Part shown: in pieces, positions 33,523-44,655 of the stretch
How the letters are laid out: every line of letters starts with the position of its first letter
How positions within the stretch are numbered: position 1 is the first letter of the stretch
Assembly (NCBI GenBank): GCA_029253085.1
Contig: JAQXAF010000033.1
Span: 1-64,000, forward strand
Source: Luminiphilus sp.
Lineage (GTDB): Bacteria > Pseudomonadota > Gammaproteobacteria > Pseudomonadales > Halieaceae
Direction of reading: 5' to 3'
Length of the DNA: 64,000 bases
Notes under the pieces: generated by a model
What the model was told of the DNA's origin: nothing
Database searches by the model: none
What the model saw: the letters and a program-made list of their open reading frames with translations, nothing else
Made by a program: the position numbers and the translations under genes

Positions 33523-33570
33523 ACTCAAGTGTCCGGTAGGATAGGAACGTCTTGAGATAGGAGAAGGGCT

Positions 33571-34287
33571 GTGGCGAGCGAAAAGATAGTTAAACGTATT
33601 CTGCTCAAACTCAGTGGCGAGGCACTAACTGGCGAGGAGGCTTTTGGTATCGACCCTAAGGTTTTGGACCAGCTCGCTCTCGAGGTGGGTCAATTGGTCG
33701 GCATTGGGGTGCAAGTGGGCTTAGTGGTCGGCGGCGGAAACCTTTTTCGTGGTAAGGCACTCCAAGCAGCAGGCCTCGATCGGGTGACCGGCGATCATAT
33801 GGGCATGCTGGCGACGGTGATGAACGCACTTGCGCTCCGCGATGCCCTAGAGCGCTCCAATATCGCGACGCAAGTCATGTCGGCCATTCCCATGAGTGGC
33901 GTTGTTGATCATTATGATCGCCGGAAGGCCATCCGTGCTCTGTCAAATGGCGATGTTGTTATCTTTACGGCAGGAACCGGCAACCCTTTCTTCACAACGG
34001 ATTCGGCAGCCTGCTTGCGGGGCATCGAAATCAACGCCGACCTGGTTTTGAAAGCAACTAAAGTCGACGGTGTTTACAGCGCCGACCCAATGAAGGACGC
34101 GGCAGCCGAGCGCTTTGACCAGCTGACTTTTGATCAGGTCCTAGATCGTAAGTTGGAAGTGATGGACCTGACCGCGATCGTGCTATGCCGTGATCACAAT
34201 TTGCCTGTTCGCGTCTTTGATATGGCACAGCGAGGTGCACTGCTCAGCATTGTTAGGGGTGGCTCCGAAGGAACTTTGATTAGCTGA
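33571..34287 (+). CDS. pyrH: Uridylate kinase
   Basis: [37 protein letters not shown] start. Confidence 0.97.
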   Translation: MASEKIVKRILLKLSGEALTGEEAFGIDPKVLDQLALEVGQLVGIGVQVGLVVGGGNLFRGKALQAAGLDRVTGDHMGMLATVMNALALRDALERSNIATQVMSAIPMSGVVDHYDRRKAIRALSNGDVVIFTAGTGNPFFTTDSAACLRGIEINADLVLKATKVDGVYSADPMKDAAAERFDQLTFDQVLDRKLEVMDLTAIVLCRDHNLPVRVFDMAQRGALLSIVRGGSEGTLIS

Positions 34288-34333
34288 AAGATGGTCTTGG
34301 TTACTAGGCCGTTGCGATAAGGGAAACAAAATC

Positions 34334-34891
34334 ATGATTGACGATATTCGCATTGAGACTGAGCAGCGTATGGTGAAGGCCTTGGACGCTTTGGGTCATC
34401 ATTTCAACAAAATCCGGACGGGCCGGGCTCACCCGAGTCTGCTCGACGGTATTAAAGCTGAATACTATGGGGCGCTGACACCCTTAAACCAGCTGGCAAA
34501 TATTACGGTGGAAGACGCGCGTACTTTGGCCGTTAGCGCCTTTGATAAAAGCATGACCCCCACGATTGAAAAGGCGATCATGAAATCTGACCTTGGTCTG
34601 AATCCCGCAACCGCGGGAGACGTGATGCGTATACCCATGCCTATGCTGACGGAAGAAACGCGGCGTGGCTTTATCAAACAAGCCAAGGCCGAGGCTGAAG
34701 CGGGCCGGGTCTCTATTCGCAGTGCACGGCGCGATGCCAACGGAATGCTCAAGGAATTGCTTAAAGATAAAGACATTTCAGAAGATGATGAGCGTCGTGC
34801 TCAGGATGCCATTCAGAAACTGACCGATACTTTTGTGGCGAAGGTCGAGGACGCTTTGGCTGCAAAAGAAACCGATCTGATGGAAATCTGA
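34334..34891 (+). CDS. frr: Ribosome recycling factor
   Basis: [34 protein letters not shown]. Confidence 0.97.
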   Translation: MIDDIRIETEQRMVKALDALGHHFNKIRTGRAHPSLLDGIKAEYYGALTPLNQLANITVEDARTLAVSAFDKSMTPTIEKAIMKSDLGLNPATAGDVMRIPMPMLTEETRRGFIKQAKAEAEAGRVSIRSARRDANGMLKELLKDKDISEDDERRAQDAIQKLTDTFVAKVEDALAAKETDLMEI

Positions 34892-34922
34892 GAGATTTTG
34901 CTGCTTAGGCGGTGACAATGCG

Positions 34923-35705
34923 ATGAATAAGCCCTTCGAATCAAATCTCATCAAATGGCGGCCAGAGCCGCTGCATATTGCCATTATTATGGACGGTAAT
35001 GGCCGATGGGCGAGTCGTCGCGGGCTGCCTGTACCCGCAGGACACCGCGCGGGGGTCGAGGCGGTTCGTGCGGCGCTAAAAACCTGCAAGAAGAAGGGTA
35101 TAGAGGTTCTCACCTTGTTTGCTTTTAGCAGCGAGAATTGGGGTAGGCCAGAAACTGAGGTTCGAGCCCTAATGGCACTTCTCTGTCATTATTTGCGTCG
35201 AGAGGTTGAGCAGCTGCAGCGCGACCACGTGCGCCTGCGCTTTATCGGGCGACGAGATCGATTAAGCGGTCGTTTACAGCGGTTGATGGCTCGAAGTGAG
35301 GAGGCAACCGCAGCTAACACGGGTGCCACTTTGGTTCTGGCGGTCGATTATGGCGGCCAGTGGGATGTCATTGATGCGGTTAAAAAACTCGCAAGTGAGG
35401 TAGCTGCAGGTACTTTATCTGCAGATCAAATCAATCCGGACCGATTTAAACAGACACTCTCGCTTGGTGATTTACCCGCACCCGACTTGTGTATCCGAAC
35501 GGGTGGTGACGCACGTATTTCTAATTTCATGCTTTGGCAGCTGGCCTATACCGAGTTCTATTTCTGCGATGCCCTGTGGCCCGATTTTGATGAGGCCGCC
35601 CTAACTCGTGCCATCGAAGATTTTCAGAGTCGAGAGCGTCGATTCGGGTTGCGCAGTGGTAGTGATATTTTCAGCGAGTCACTGGATAAAACTGGGAGCT
35701 CCTGA
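34923..35705 (+). CDS. uppS: (2E,6E)-farnesyl-diphosphate-specific ditrans,polycis-undecaprenyl-diphosphate synthase
   Basis: IAIIMDGNGRWASRRGLPVPAGHRAG, LTLFAFSSENWGRP. Confidence 0.97.
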   Translation: MNKPFESNLIKWRPEPLHIAIIMDGNGRWASRRGLPVPAGHRAGVEAVRAALKTCKKKGIEVLTLFAFSSENWGRPETEVRALMALLCHYLRREVEQLQRDHVRLRFIGRRDRLSGRLQRLMARSEEATAANTGATLVLAVDYGGQWDVIDAVKKLASEVAAGTLSADQINPDRFKQTLSLGDLPAPDLCIRTGGDARISNFMLWQLAYTEFYFCDALWPDFDEAALTRAIEDFQSRERRFGLRSGSDIFSESLDKTGSS

Positions 35706-35707
35706 TC

Positions 35708-36544
35708 ATGCTACGTCAGAGGGTAATAACAGGCGTCATCCTGGCCGTGGCTTTTGTAGCAGCTGTATTTTTTTTGCGCCTGGAGGCACTGGCAGCACTT
35801 CTTGGGGCTGTTTCGGTGGCTGGGGCGTGGGAGTGGAGCGGTCTGTCCGGCATAAAGGCTCCCCTTGGGCGCGCAGTCTACGCCGGTTTTTACGTTGGCT
35901 TGCTGGCCACGACTTGGCTAGTGCTCGGCAGTGGCGAGGTCCCCGCTTCTGATGCCTTTCAGCCGTGGTTGGGTGCCGCCTGCTTTTTTTGGTCAGTTGT
36001 CATGCTGGCGGTTGAAAGTTATCCGGCCTCTGCGCGGATCTGGCGCAGTCGGGCGAGCCGCGCGGTTTTTGGTTTGTTTATTCTGGCGACGACATGGCTG
36101 TCTACAATTTTCCTACTTACCCTGCCCAGCGGCACGGTCTTATTGGTGTTGTTGGTGTTGGCGGTGGCCTTAGCAGACATCGGCGCTTATTTCGTCGGTC
36201 GCCGTTGGGGACGCCACAAATTGGCCATCAAAGTGAGTCCGGGTAAGACCTGGGAAGGCTTCTGGGGGGGGGTTGCCTCAGTTGTCACCTTAACTCTAGT
36301 GGTCGCTTATGTTTTACCCAAGCACATGGCGCATCTGTCGTTGGTCACCCTGGTGCTGATGGGGCTTGCCGTCGCAGGTGCGTCCGTACTGGGTGATCTG
36401 ACGGTCAGTATGGTTAAGCGAGAAAGTGGTATGAAGGATTCAGGCACGCTGCTCCCCGGACATGGGGGGCTTCTGGACAGGATCGATGGCTTGTGCTCGG
36501 CGGCTCCCGTTTTTGCACTGGGATTACTTCTTGCAGGGTACTGA
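35708..36544 (+). CDS. cdsA: Phosphatidate cytidylyltransferase
   Basis: VSPGKTWEGFWGG, DLTVSMVKRESGMKDSGTLLPGHGGLLDRIDGL. Confidence 0.95.
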   Translation: MLRQRVITGVILAVAFVAAVFFLRLEALAALLGAVSVAGAWEWSGLSGIKAPLGRAVYAGFYVGLLATTWLVLGSGEVPASDAFQPWLGAACFFWSVVMLAVESYPASARIWRSRASRAVFGLFILATTWLSTIFLLTLPSGTVLLVLLVLAVALADIGAYFVGRRWGRHKLAIKVSPGKTWEGFWGGVASVVTLTLVVAYVLPKHMAHLSLVTLVLMGLAVAGASVLGDLTVSMVKRESGMKDSGTLLPGHGGLLDRIDGLCSAAPVFALGLLLAGY

Positions 36545-36545
36545 T

Positions 36546-37736
36546 GTGAAACAAGTCGTTGTTTTGGGCGCTACGGGCTCTATTGGCTTGAGCACCCTGG
36601 ACGTGCTCAACCGTCATACCGATCGATTTAGCCTACACACCATCACGGCCAATCGTTCCGTTAAAAAAATGCTCGAACTGGTGCTGGCCTATGAGCCTGT
36701 GCAAGCGGTTATGGCATGCCCTGATGCGGCAGAGCAGTTGGCTTCCCAGCTACCTTCGCAGTCGCCGACTCGCGTTCTAGGCGGCGAACAGGCTTTGATT
36801 GAGGCGGCGTCAGCCCCTGAAGTCGACGTAGTCATGGCTGCGATAGTGGGCTTTGCCGGGTTGCGACCCACACTGGCTGCTGCAGAACATGGCAAGCGAC
36901 TCCTGCTCGCCAATAAAGAAGCCTTAGTCAGTGCTGGCAGCGTTTTTATGGAGGCTACACGTGCCGGTGGCGCCACGCTGCTGCCGATCGATAGCGAACA
37001 TAATGCGATGTTCCAATGCATTCCAGCTAATAGCCAGGGTCGCCCACAGTCTGCAGGGGTAGAGAAAATTTTGCTCACCGCATCTGGTGGGCCTTTTAGA
37101 GGCCGCAGCCGCAGTGAGTTGGTGGCCGTGACACCTGAACAAGCCTGTGCCCATCCTAATTGGTCCATGGGTCGAAAAATATCGGTGGATTCAGCAACCC
37201 TGCTGAATAAAGGTTTAGAGCTGGCAGAGGCGTGCTGGTTATTTGAGTGCACCCCAGATGATATCGACGTCGTAGTTCATCCCCAAAGTATTATTCATTC
37301 TCTGGTTCGGTATCACGATGGCTCTGTGCTTGCCCAATTGGGCAATCCCGATATGCGGACGCCGATCGCTTACGGTTTATCGTGGCCTGAGCGCATTGAT
37401 GCAGGGGTTTCGCCTCTCGATCTAGTCAGCGTCGCCAAGCTCGATTTTGAGGCTCCGGACTTAGATGCTTTTCCCTGTCTTCGATTGGCACAAGAGGCGA
37501 TAACGCTGCCGGGGGGTATGTGTGTCCTCAATGCCGCAAATGAGGTCGCTGTTGCCGCATTTTTAGGTGGGGAGCTAGGCTTTACGGGTATTGATAACGT
37601 CATAGCGCATACCCTTGAGAGGGTTTCTAGTGGTGAGCCGGAAAATTTGGCGGCTGTTGAAGCCCTGGACAGTCGCGCCAGGGCCAGTGCTCAAGAGCGC
37701 ATTCAACAATTAAAACGTGACACGGGAGGTGTCTGA
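36546..37736 (+). CDS. dxr: 1-deoxy-D-xylulose 5-phosphate reductoisomerase
   Basis: VVVLGATGSIGLSTLDVL, LLANKEALVSAG, DSEHNAMFQC; GTG start. Confidence 0.96.
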   Translation: MKQVVVLGATGSIGLSTLDVLNRHTDRFSLHTITANRSVKKMLELVLAYEPVQAVMACPDAAEQLASQLPSQSPTRVLGGEQALIEAASAPEVDVVMAAIVGFAGLRPTLAAAEHGKRLLLANKEALVSAGSVFMEATRAGGATLLPIDSEHNAMFQCIPANSQGRPQSAGVEKILLTASGGPFRGRSRSELVAVTPEQACAHPNWSMGRKISVDSATLLNKGLELAEACWLFECTPDDIDVVVHPQSIIHSLVRYHDGSVLAQLGNPDMRTPIAYGLSWPERIDAGVSPLDLVSVAKLDFEAPDLDAFPCLRLAQEAITLPGGMCVLNAANEVAVAAFLGGELGFTGIDNVIAHTLERVSSGEPENLAAVEALDSRARASAQERIQQLKRDTGGV

Positions 37737-37740
37737 GGCT

Positions 37741-39093
37741 ATGGAATTGCTGTGGACAGTCCTGACGGCGCTTGTGACTCTGGGTATTTTGGTGGCGTTT
37801 CACGAATACGGGCACTTTTGGGTTGCCAGGCGGTGTGGCGTCAAGGTGCTGCGATTTTCCGTTGGCTTCGGTACGCCGATTTGGCGGACTCAGGACGCCG
37901 AGGGCACCGAGTACACTCTGGCGGCAATTCCTTTGGGTGGTTACGTTCGGATGCTGGATGAGCGAGAGGGTGAGGTTGACCCCAGTGAGCTTCATCGGGC
38001 CTTCAACCGACAGCCAGTTTGGTCGCGCATTGCGATTGTCAGCGCAGGACCAATGGCAAACTTCTTACTCGCTATTTTTGTTTTTTGGATACTGTTTCTC
38101 AGTGGCGAGAAAGGCATGGTGCCTATTGTCGACAGCATTGAGCCCGACTCCCCAGCGTACTTCGCGGGTATCGAAGTGGGTCAAGAAATTACTAGCATTG
38201 ACGGTAAATCCACGCCGACAGTTAACGCGGTGAGTTTCCGCCTACTTGAGCGTTTGGGTGATTCGGGATTTATTGAGTTGGGGGCTCGCTATTCGGGTTC
38301 CGAGGTTCAGTACAGTTCCAATGCCCCTATTGAACGCTGGCTTGCGGGTGTTGAGGCTCCCAACCCCATTGCAGGGTTAGGGATTTCTTTGGCTTTCCCC
38401 GCGGTACCGCCCGTTGTTGAGAAGACCATTGAAGATTCCCCCGCTGAGGCTGCTGGGTTTCTGTCAGGCGACCGTATTGTCTCTGCGGACGGTGTGTTGA
38501 TGGCGAACTGGTCAGACTGGGTTGACTACGTACAAGCCCGACCCGGAGCTCCCATCGCAGTGGTGGCAACGCGAGATAACATGGATTTTGCCCTAACCTT
38601 GACGCCGGTCGAGAAATTGTCGAATGGACAGGCCATTGGCAGCGTCGGCATGGCGGTTCGCAGTCCGGAGATTCCCGCGGAAAGCCTGCGCGTATTTGAT
38701 CGAGGGCCCATTGATGCACTTTTGGCTGCTTTGCAGCGAACTTTCGATCTAACCGTGTTTACATTTGAGTCTATTTTAAAGATGCTTCAGGGCTTAATTT
38801 CGACGGCAAATTTGTCGGGCCCCATTACGATCGCACAGGTTGCCGCAGCGTCAGCTGAATCAGGCTGGCAGTCATGGTTGGGTTTTCTGGCGCTGTTAAG
38901 TATTTCGCTGGGGGCATTAAATTTATTGCCAATTCCTATTCTTGATGGCGGTCATTTGTTGTTTTACACCATAGAGGCGCTTACCGGCCGGGCTATTCCC
39001 GAGCGTATTCAGGGGTGGGGGTATCAAATGGGACTAATAATGGTGATGAGTCTCATGGCCTTTGCCCTGTATAATGATTTCAGTCGGCTGTAA
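37741..39093 (+). CDS. rseP: Site-2 protease RseP
   Basis: HEYGHFWVARRCGVKVLRFSVGFG, two PDZ regions, NLLPIPILDGG. Confidence 0.96.
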   Translation: MELLWTVLTALVTLGILVAFHEYGHFWVARRCGVKVLRFSVGFGTPIWRTQDAEGTEYTLAAIPLGGYVRMLDEREGEVDPSELHRAFNRQPVWSRIAIVSAGPMANFLLAIFVFWILFLSGEKGMVPIVDSIEPDSPAYFAGIEVGQEITSIDGKSTPTVNAVSFRLLERLGDSGFIELGARYSGSEVQYSSNAPIERWLAGVEAPNPIAGLGISLAFPAVPPVVEKTIEDSPAEAAGFLSGDRIVSADGVLMANWSDWVDYVQARPGAPIAVVATRDNMDFALTLTPVEKLSNGQAIGSVGMAVRSPEIPAESLRVFDRGPIDALLAALQRTFDLTVFTFESILKMLQGLISTANLSGPITIAQVAAASAESGWQSWLGFLALLSISLGALNLLPIPILDGGHLLFYTIEALTGRAIPERIQGWGYQMGLIMVMSLMAFALYNDFSRL

Positions 39094-39203
39094 ATGCGTT
39101 GTTTGCGTGTCGGTTTACATAGCACCTTTGAGAGCCGATTCATTGAGTCGGCTTTGTTACTGATTGCGTTTAGACGCGGCGGTTTTGTTGGAGAGAGCAT
39201 CTT

Positions 39204-41828
39204 TTGATGTGTTTCGCTAAAAATAAAAGTAAAGCAGTACGTTTGGTGCCGGCACTTTTCATTGTGTTGCTCACTCTATTGCCCGCACTCACACAGGCAC
39301 AGGCTGAGGCATTTAACGTCAGCGATATTCGTGTCGAGGGGTTACAGCGAATATCTCCGGGGAGCGTTTTTGCCGCGCTGCCTGTCGGCGTGGGAGATGT
39401 TGCGGATACTTATGCGATCAGAGCATCGGCCAAAAATCTATTTGCGACGGGTAACTTTGATGACATTTCGATCGGCCGGGATGGGTCGGTTCTGGTTGTT
39501 ACGGTTGCCGAGCGACCAAGCATTAGCGAGATCACGATTGATGGCAACAAAGCGATCGAAACCGAGGCGCTGCTTGATGGCTTGAAAGGTGCGGGCCTTT
39601 CTGTAGGCAATGTATTCCAGCGTTCAACATTAGAGGGGATGCAGCTCGAGTTGCAGCGGCAGTATGTACTGCAGGGGCGCTACGATGCCCGAATCGAAGC
39701 CGAGGTTATTCCCGAGCCTCGAAATCGCGTTTCGATTGCGATTGATGTCAATGAGGGAACGGTCGCCTCGATCAAGCACATCAACATCGTCGGCAATACG
39801 ATTTACACCGACGAGCAGCTCCAAGATATTTTTGAGCTGAAGATGACTGGCTGGCTCTCATTTTTCACCAGTGATGATAAGTACTCTAAAGAAAAGTTGA
39901 CGTCTGATTTCGAAAACTTGAGTTCCTATTACCTCGATCGCGGGTACCTTGAATTTAATATTGATTCAACACAGATTGCTATTTCACCGGGCATGGAGGC
40001 GGTCTACATCACCGCTAACGTTACCGAGGGCGATAAATTTACGGTCAGTGACGTTGGGCTTTCCGGCGATCTGGTCCTTCCCGAAGATGACCTTAAGCGC
40101 TTTTTACTCGTGCAGCCGGGCCAGGTTTACTCTCAAACCTTGATCACGACGACTGAGGAGTATTTGACCCGTCGTCTGGGTAATGAGGGGTACAACTTCG
40201 CGACGGTGACGGGCATTCCTGAGGTAGAGGAAGACAGCAAGGTCAAGATCAAGTTTTTCGTGGATCCGGGAAAAAGAACTTACGTTCGACGGATAGACTT
40301 TAGCGGTAACCTCGATACCTCGGATGACGTGCTTCGTCGCGAAATGCGTCAGATGGAATCAGCTCCGGCGTCGGCGTCAGCCATTGAGCAAGGCAGGATT
40401 CGTCTGCAGCGTCTGGGGTTCTTCAAAACGGTGGAAGCTGATACGGAGGAGGTCGCGGGATATGATGACCTTATCGACGTTGAATACACGGTGACCGAGC
40501 AATCATTTGGCTCTATCGGTGGCAGTATTGGATACGCCCAAGATGCGGGCTTGATACTGGGTCTTAACCTGCAGCAAAACAACTTTTTGGGTACGGGCCG
40601 CAGAGTAGGGGTCAACCTTAATTCCTCCAGATATCAGGATGTTGTCAGCCTCAACTATACGAATCCCTACTTTACCGAAGATGGTGTGAGCCGCGGCTTT
40701 AGTGTGTTTTACCGCAAGACAGATCTCTCTGAAATTAATGTGGCGAGCTATACGACCGATACGGTCGGTGCCAATATGAATTTTGGATACCCGATCAGTG
40801 AAACACAGCGACTAGGCTTTTCCTTCGGTGTTACCGATACCAAGATAACCGCAGGCCAGTATGCGGTTCAGGAGATAAAATCTAGCCCTCGTCTCGAGCC
40901 TGAGGTCGCAAATTGGTATGAAAGCACGCTGCAGGCAGATGGCACTTACGCGGCTGCAGAGGTGTTACGGCCTATTGCAGAGTTGCCGATCACCGCGCTG
41001 ACGATTCCTGGTCAGCTCGGATTCCTAGACCTCAACGGCGATGAATACCTGAACTTTAGCGTGACCGGATCATGGTTACAGTCCACGCTCAACCGAGGGC
41101 AATTAGCGACCCGAGGGGTATCACAATCGGTGGCTCTCGAGGTTGCGGTGCCGCTGTCAGATTTAGAGTTCTACAAGTTCACTTATCGGGGTGAAATCTA
41201 TCTGCCGGTCTACAAAGAATTTGTCCTGCACTTGCGCGGTGAACTAGGTTATGGCGGTGGTTATGGCGATACCAGTGAACTGCCTTTTTACGAGCACTTC
41301 TTTGCAGGCGGTTTTGGTTCAGTGCGCGGTTTTGAAGCTAACACGTTAGGACCGCGTAGTACGCCACCATTGATATACAACTCGAACAGTCCGATTACCC
41401 AGATCGATGAAAACGGTAATCCGACGCAGGTGGGGGGGCCGTCAGGGCGAGGTTTCGGCTACGTCGTTGATCCTCGAACGGGCAAGCTCATCGTGCAACC
41501 CATCTCGACCCGTCCCGACCCTTTTGGTGGTAATGTGCTCGCGGAGGGTAGTGCCGAGCTGCTTTTCCCCATGCCGTTCATCAAGGATCGAAGCTCGCTT
41601 CGCTCAGCATTCTTTTTAGATGTCGGCAATGTGTTTAACACCAACTGCCGTGGTAATCAGATTAACTGTTTTGATGTCGACGCGGGTGAGCTGCGTTATT
41701 CTGTTGGAGTTGGTGTAACTTGGCTGTCAGGCTTTGGTCCACTGACATTTAGCTTAGCTAAGCCACTTAATGCCAGTGAGATTGACGAGCGCGAAGTATT
41801 CCAGTTTACGCTGGGAAGAAGTTTCTAA
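39204..41828 (+). CDS. bamA: Outer membrane assembly factor BamA
   Basis: POTRA repeats and C-terminal barrel ending FTLGRSF. Confidence 0.97.
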   Translation: MMCFAKNKSKAVRLVPALFIVLLTLLPALTQAQAEAFNVSDIRVEGLQRISPGSVFAALPVGVGDVADTYAIRASAKNLFATGNFDDISIGRDGSVLVVTVAERPSISEITIDGNKAIETEALLDGLKGAGLSVGNVFQRSTLEGMQLELQRQYVLQGRYDARIEAEVIPEPRNRVSIAIDVNEGTVASIKHINIVGNTIYTDEQLQDIFELKMTGWLSFFTSDDKYSKEKLTSDFENLSSYYLDRGYLEFNIDSTQIAISPGMEAVYITANVTEGDKFTVSDVGLSGDLVLPEDDLKRFLLVQPGQVYSQTLITTTEEYLTRRLGNEGYNFATVTGIPEVEEDSKVKIKFFVDPGKRTYVRRIDFSGNLDTSDDVLRREMRQMESAPASASAIEQGRIRLQRLGFFKTVEADTEEVAGYDDLIDVEYTVTEQSFGSIGGSIGYAQDAGLILGLNLQQNNFLGTGRRVGVNLNSSRYQDVVSLNYTNPYFTEDGVSRGFSVFYRKTDLSEINVASYTTDTVGANMNFGYPISETQRLGFSFGVTDTKITAGQYAVQEIKSSPRLEPEVANWYESTLQADGTYAAAEVLRPIAELPITALTIPGQLGFLDLNGDEYLNFSVTGSWLQSTLNRGQLATRGVSQSVALEVAVPLSDLEFYKFTYRGEIYLPVYKEFVLHLRGELGYGGGYGDTSELPFYEHFFAGGFGSVRGFEANTLGPRSTPPLIYNSNSPITQIDENGNPTQVGGPSGRGFGYVVDPRTGKLIVQPISTRPDPFGGNVLAEGSAELLFPMPFIKDRSSLRSAFFLDVGNVFNTNCRGNQINCFDVDAGELRYSVGVGVTWLSGFGPLTFSLAKPLNASEIDEREVFQFTLGRSF

Positions 41829-41858
41829 TTTAAAAAAACTCTGTTAAGGGAGGTTGTT

Positions 41859-42380
41859 GTGAAACCATTCAATAAATTCTTGGTGTCTGTGGCACTGTTG
41901 GTTCTACCCACACTGGCAATGGCTCAAGGGAAAATTGCTGTCGTTAATCTTGAGGAAGCTATCCTCCAAACTGACTTGGCACAGCAGCGTTTGGCTGAGT
42001 TTGAAAAAAATGAAGATTTCACCAGTGATAAAAATGAGTTTGAAAGTCTGCGAGAAGAACTTGACAAACTTGTTCAGGATTTCCAACGTGATCAAGCGGC
42101 AATGAGTGAAGATCAGATGGTCGCCGCGCGACAAAAGGTCTCCAGTAAGAATTCCGATCTCGAGTATGTCGCCAAGAAGTTGCAGACGCTACAGCAGCAA
42201 AACGCTCAGCGCGTTTTTCAAGAGCTTGCACCTAAGGCTCGGGAAGTTCTTCGTGACATCATTACGACAGAACAAATTGGCTTGTTACTGCAGCAGCAGG
42301 GGGTGATTCACGCTGACCTCGGTTACAGCATTACCGCCAAGGTTACTGACAAACTAAATCAGTTGCCCACTGAAGAGTGA
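41859..42380 (+). CDS. skp: OmpH/Skp family periplasmic chaperone
   Basis: Signal peptide, coiled coil, KIAVVNLEEAILQTDLAQQRLAEFE; between bamA and lpxD. Confidence 0.9.
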   Translation: MKPFNKFLVSVALLVLPTLAMAQGKIAVVNLEEAILQTDLAQQRLAEFEKNEDFTSDKNEFESLREELDKLVQDFQRDQAAMSEDQMVAARQKVSSKNSDLEYVAKKLQTLQQQNAQRVFQELAPKAREVLRDIITTEQIGLLLQQQGVIHADLGYSITAKVTDKLNQLPTEE

Positions 42381-42392
42381 AGTCAGTCTCTT

Positions 42393-43433
42393 TTGCTGAA
42401 GCTGGGTGACATTGCTAAGCGACTGAATCTTGAGCTCCTTGGCGAGCCAGAGTTAGAACTCGAGGGTATTGCTCCCCTCGCAACTGCTGGAGCCACAGAG
42501 TTGAGCTTTGTGGTCAAGCAGGGGCACTTATCGGAGGCCAAAGCGACTCGGGCAGCGGCACTCATTTTACGCCCCGAATGGGCTGAAAATTGGTCGGGGG
42601 CGGCACTACTTAGCAATGACCCTTACCTGAGTTTTGCCCAAGCCACCCAGCTCTTTGATGACCGGCCCGTTGCTGTGGTTGGGGTTCATGAAAGCGCAGT
42701 GGTTCATGAGACGGCAGTCTTGGGTAGCGCAGTGAGTGTGGGTGCTAATGCCGTCTTGGAAGAGGGCGTCGTCATTGGCGATGGGGCGATTATAGGTGCG
42801 GGTGTTTATGTAGGGCATCACACTCACGTCGGTCGTCACACACGCCTGTATCCCAACAGCGTTTTGTATCACCGTGTCGTGATTGGCGAGCACTGTATTG
42901 TTCATAGCAATGCAACGATAGGCGCTGATGGCTTTGGTTTTGCACCCTCTGGGGACGGCTGGGTAAAAATATTGCAGCTGGGCGGTGTTCGTATTGGTGA
43001 CCGTGTTGAGATTGGCGCTGGTTGTACGATCGACCGAGGTGCCCTTGAAGATACGGTTATTGAAGACAATGCTATTTTGGATAACCAGGTGCACCTAGCT
43101 CATAACGTTCAGGTGGGTCAGCGCACGGCTTTTGCCGCTTGCAGTGGTGTCGGGGGTAGTACGGTTATCGGTGCAGACTGTACTTTTGCGGGTATGGTCG
43201 GCATTAGTGATCACATTACTATTGCCGACAACGTACACGTCAATGGGCAGGGCCGGGTGAGTAAATCCTTGGAAGAGCCAGGCTTATATGCCTCAGGAAC
43301 ACCGATACAGCCCTACAAGGACTGGAGTAAAAACGCCGTGCGGTTTGAGCAGCTGGCGACTCTAGCTCGTCGCTTAACCGCGTTGGAAAAACAGTTGTCT
43401 AATACAATTGAGTCGGAGGAGAAAGGGACATGA
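42393..43433 (+). CDS. lpxD: UDP-3-O-acylglucosamine N-acyltransferase
   Basis: Hexapeptide repeats; [18 protein letters not shown]. Confidence 0.95.
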   Translation: MLKLGDIAKRLNLELLGEPELELEGIAPLATAGATELSFVVKQGHLSEAKATRAAALILRPEWAENWSGAALLSNDPYLSFAQATQLFDDRPVAVVGVHESAVVHETAVLGSAVSVGANAVLEEGVVIGDGAIIGAGVYVGHHTHVGRHTRLYPNSVLYHRVVIGEHCIVHSNATIGADGFGFAPSGDGWVKILQLGGVRIGDRVEIGAGCTIDRGALEDTVIEDNAILDNQVHLAHNVQVGQRTAFAACSGVGGSTVIGADCTFAGMVGISDHITIADNVHVNGQGRVSKSLEEPGLYASGTPIQPYKDWSKNAVRFEQLATLARRLTALEKQLSNTIESEEKGT

Positions 43434-43864
43434 TTATGGATATCGCTGCGATTAGGGAGCACCTGCCCCATCGCTATCCATTCTTGTTGGTTGATAGAGT
43501 CATTGGCCTCGAACTTGGCGAATCAATTCACGCCTATAAAAACCTGAGCATCAATGAGCCTTATTTTGACGGCCATTTTCCTGAGCAGCCTGTATTTCCT
43601 GGTGTACTATTAGTTGAGGCAATGGCACAAGCGGCGGGAATATTGGGTTTTAAAACGATGGGAAAAACACCGAAAGATGGTTCGCTTTACTACCTTGTAG
43701 GAGTCGACAAGCTGCGGTTTAAGCGGCCGTGTGTTCCCGGGGATCGTGTTGATTTGTTCGCCAAAATCGTAAGCGAGCGGCGAGGCATTTGGAAGTTCGA
43801 TGTCCGCTCTGAAGTCGAGGGCGCCACTTGTGCCTCGGCAACTATCCTCTGTGCAGACCGCTAG
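43430..43864 (+). CDS. fabZ: 3-hydroxyacyl-ACP dehydratase FabZ
   Basis: [39 protein letters not shown]. Confidence 0.97.
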   Translation: MIMDIAAIREHLPHRYPFLLVDRVIGLELGESIHAYKNLSINEPYFDGHFPEQPVFPGVLLVEAMAQAAGILGFKTMGKTPKDGSLYYLVGVDKLRFKRPCVPGDRVDLFAKIVSERRGIWKFDVRSEVEGATCASATILCADR

Positions 43865-43867
43865 GTT

Positions 43868-44638
43868 GTGATTCATCCAACGGCCATCGTCGATGCCCAA
43901 GCCGAAATTTCGGATACCGCGACTATTGGTCCTTATGTGGTGATTGGTCCCGATGTCACTATTGGCCCGGATACGATCATAGAGCCCCACGTTGTGATTC
44001 GCGGGCCAACAACAATTGGCGCTAGAAATCACATATACCAGTTCAGCACCGTGGGTGAAGCCACCCCAGATCTTAAATATCACGATGAGCCAACGGAGTT
44101 GGTGATCGGTAATGACAACATCATTCGCGAGAATGTCACGATTCATCGAGGTACCGTACAAGACCGTGGCGTCACCCAGCTGGGCGACCACAATCTAATT
44201 ATGGCTTACGTTCACGTTGGCCACGACAGTGTCGTCGGGAACAATACGATCCTGGTAAACAATACCGCTCTTGCGGGCCACGTGGTGGTCGGAGACTGGG
44301 CCATTCTCAGTGGCTATACGCTAGTGCATCAGTTTTGCAAAATTGGCGCCCACAGTTTTAGTGGTATGGGAACCGCTATTGGTAAGGACGTGCCTGCATT
44401 CGTGACCGTGGCTGGCAGTCCAGCAGAGGCCAAGACCATTAATTCCGAGGGTTTGCGCAGGCGTGGCTTCAATAGTCATACCTTGGCGGAGTTGCGCCGC
44501 GCTTATAAGATCATTTACCGACAAGGGTTGACCCTGGATGACGCCGTTCAGCGTTTAGAGAGTATGGTCAAAGAGACCCCAGAGTTACAGATGCTTATTG
44601 ATAGTCTTTCCAACTCAGAGCGTGGCATTGTCCGCTGA
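43868..44638 (+). CDS. lpxA: Acyl-ACP--UDP-N-acetylglucosamine O-acyltransferase
   Basis: IHPTAIVDAQAEISDTATIGPYVVIGPDVTIG; GTG start. Confidence 0.96.
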   Translation: MIHPTAIVDAQAEISDTATIGPYVVIGPDVTIGPDTIIEPHVVIRGPTTIGARNHIYQFSTVGEATPDLKYHDEPTELVIGNDNIIRENVTIHRGTVQDRGVTQLGDHNLIMAYVHVGHDSVVGNNTILVNNTALAGHVVVGDWAILSGYTLVHQFCKIGAHSFSGMGTAIGKDVPAFVTVAGSPAEAKTINSEGLRRRGFNSHTLAELRRAYKIIYRQGLTLDDAVQRLESMVKETPELQMLIDSLSNSERGIVR

Positions 44639-44655
44639 CTGGGGCTGACACCTGC

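Noticed and set aside
42606-43094. 162-aa minus-strand ORF antisense to lpxD
   Set aside because: Shadow ORF of hexapeptide-repeat codons; no domain and fully inside lpxD.
43610-44191. 193-aa minus-strand ORF antisense to fabZ/lpxA
   Set aside because: Antisense shadow of two well-supported essential genes; no recognisable family.
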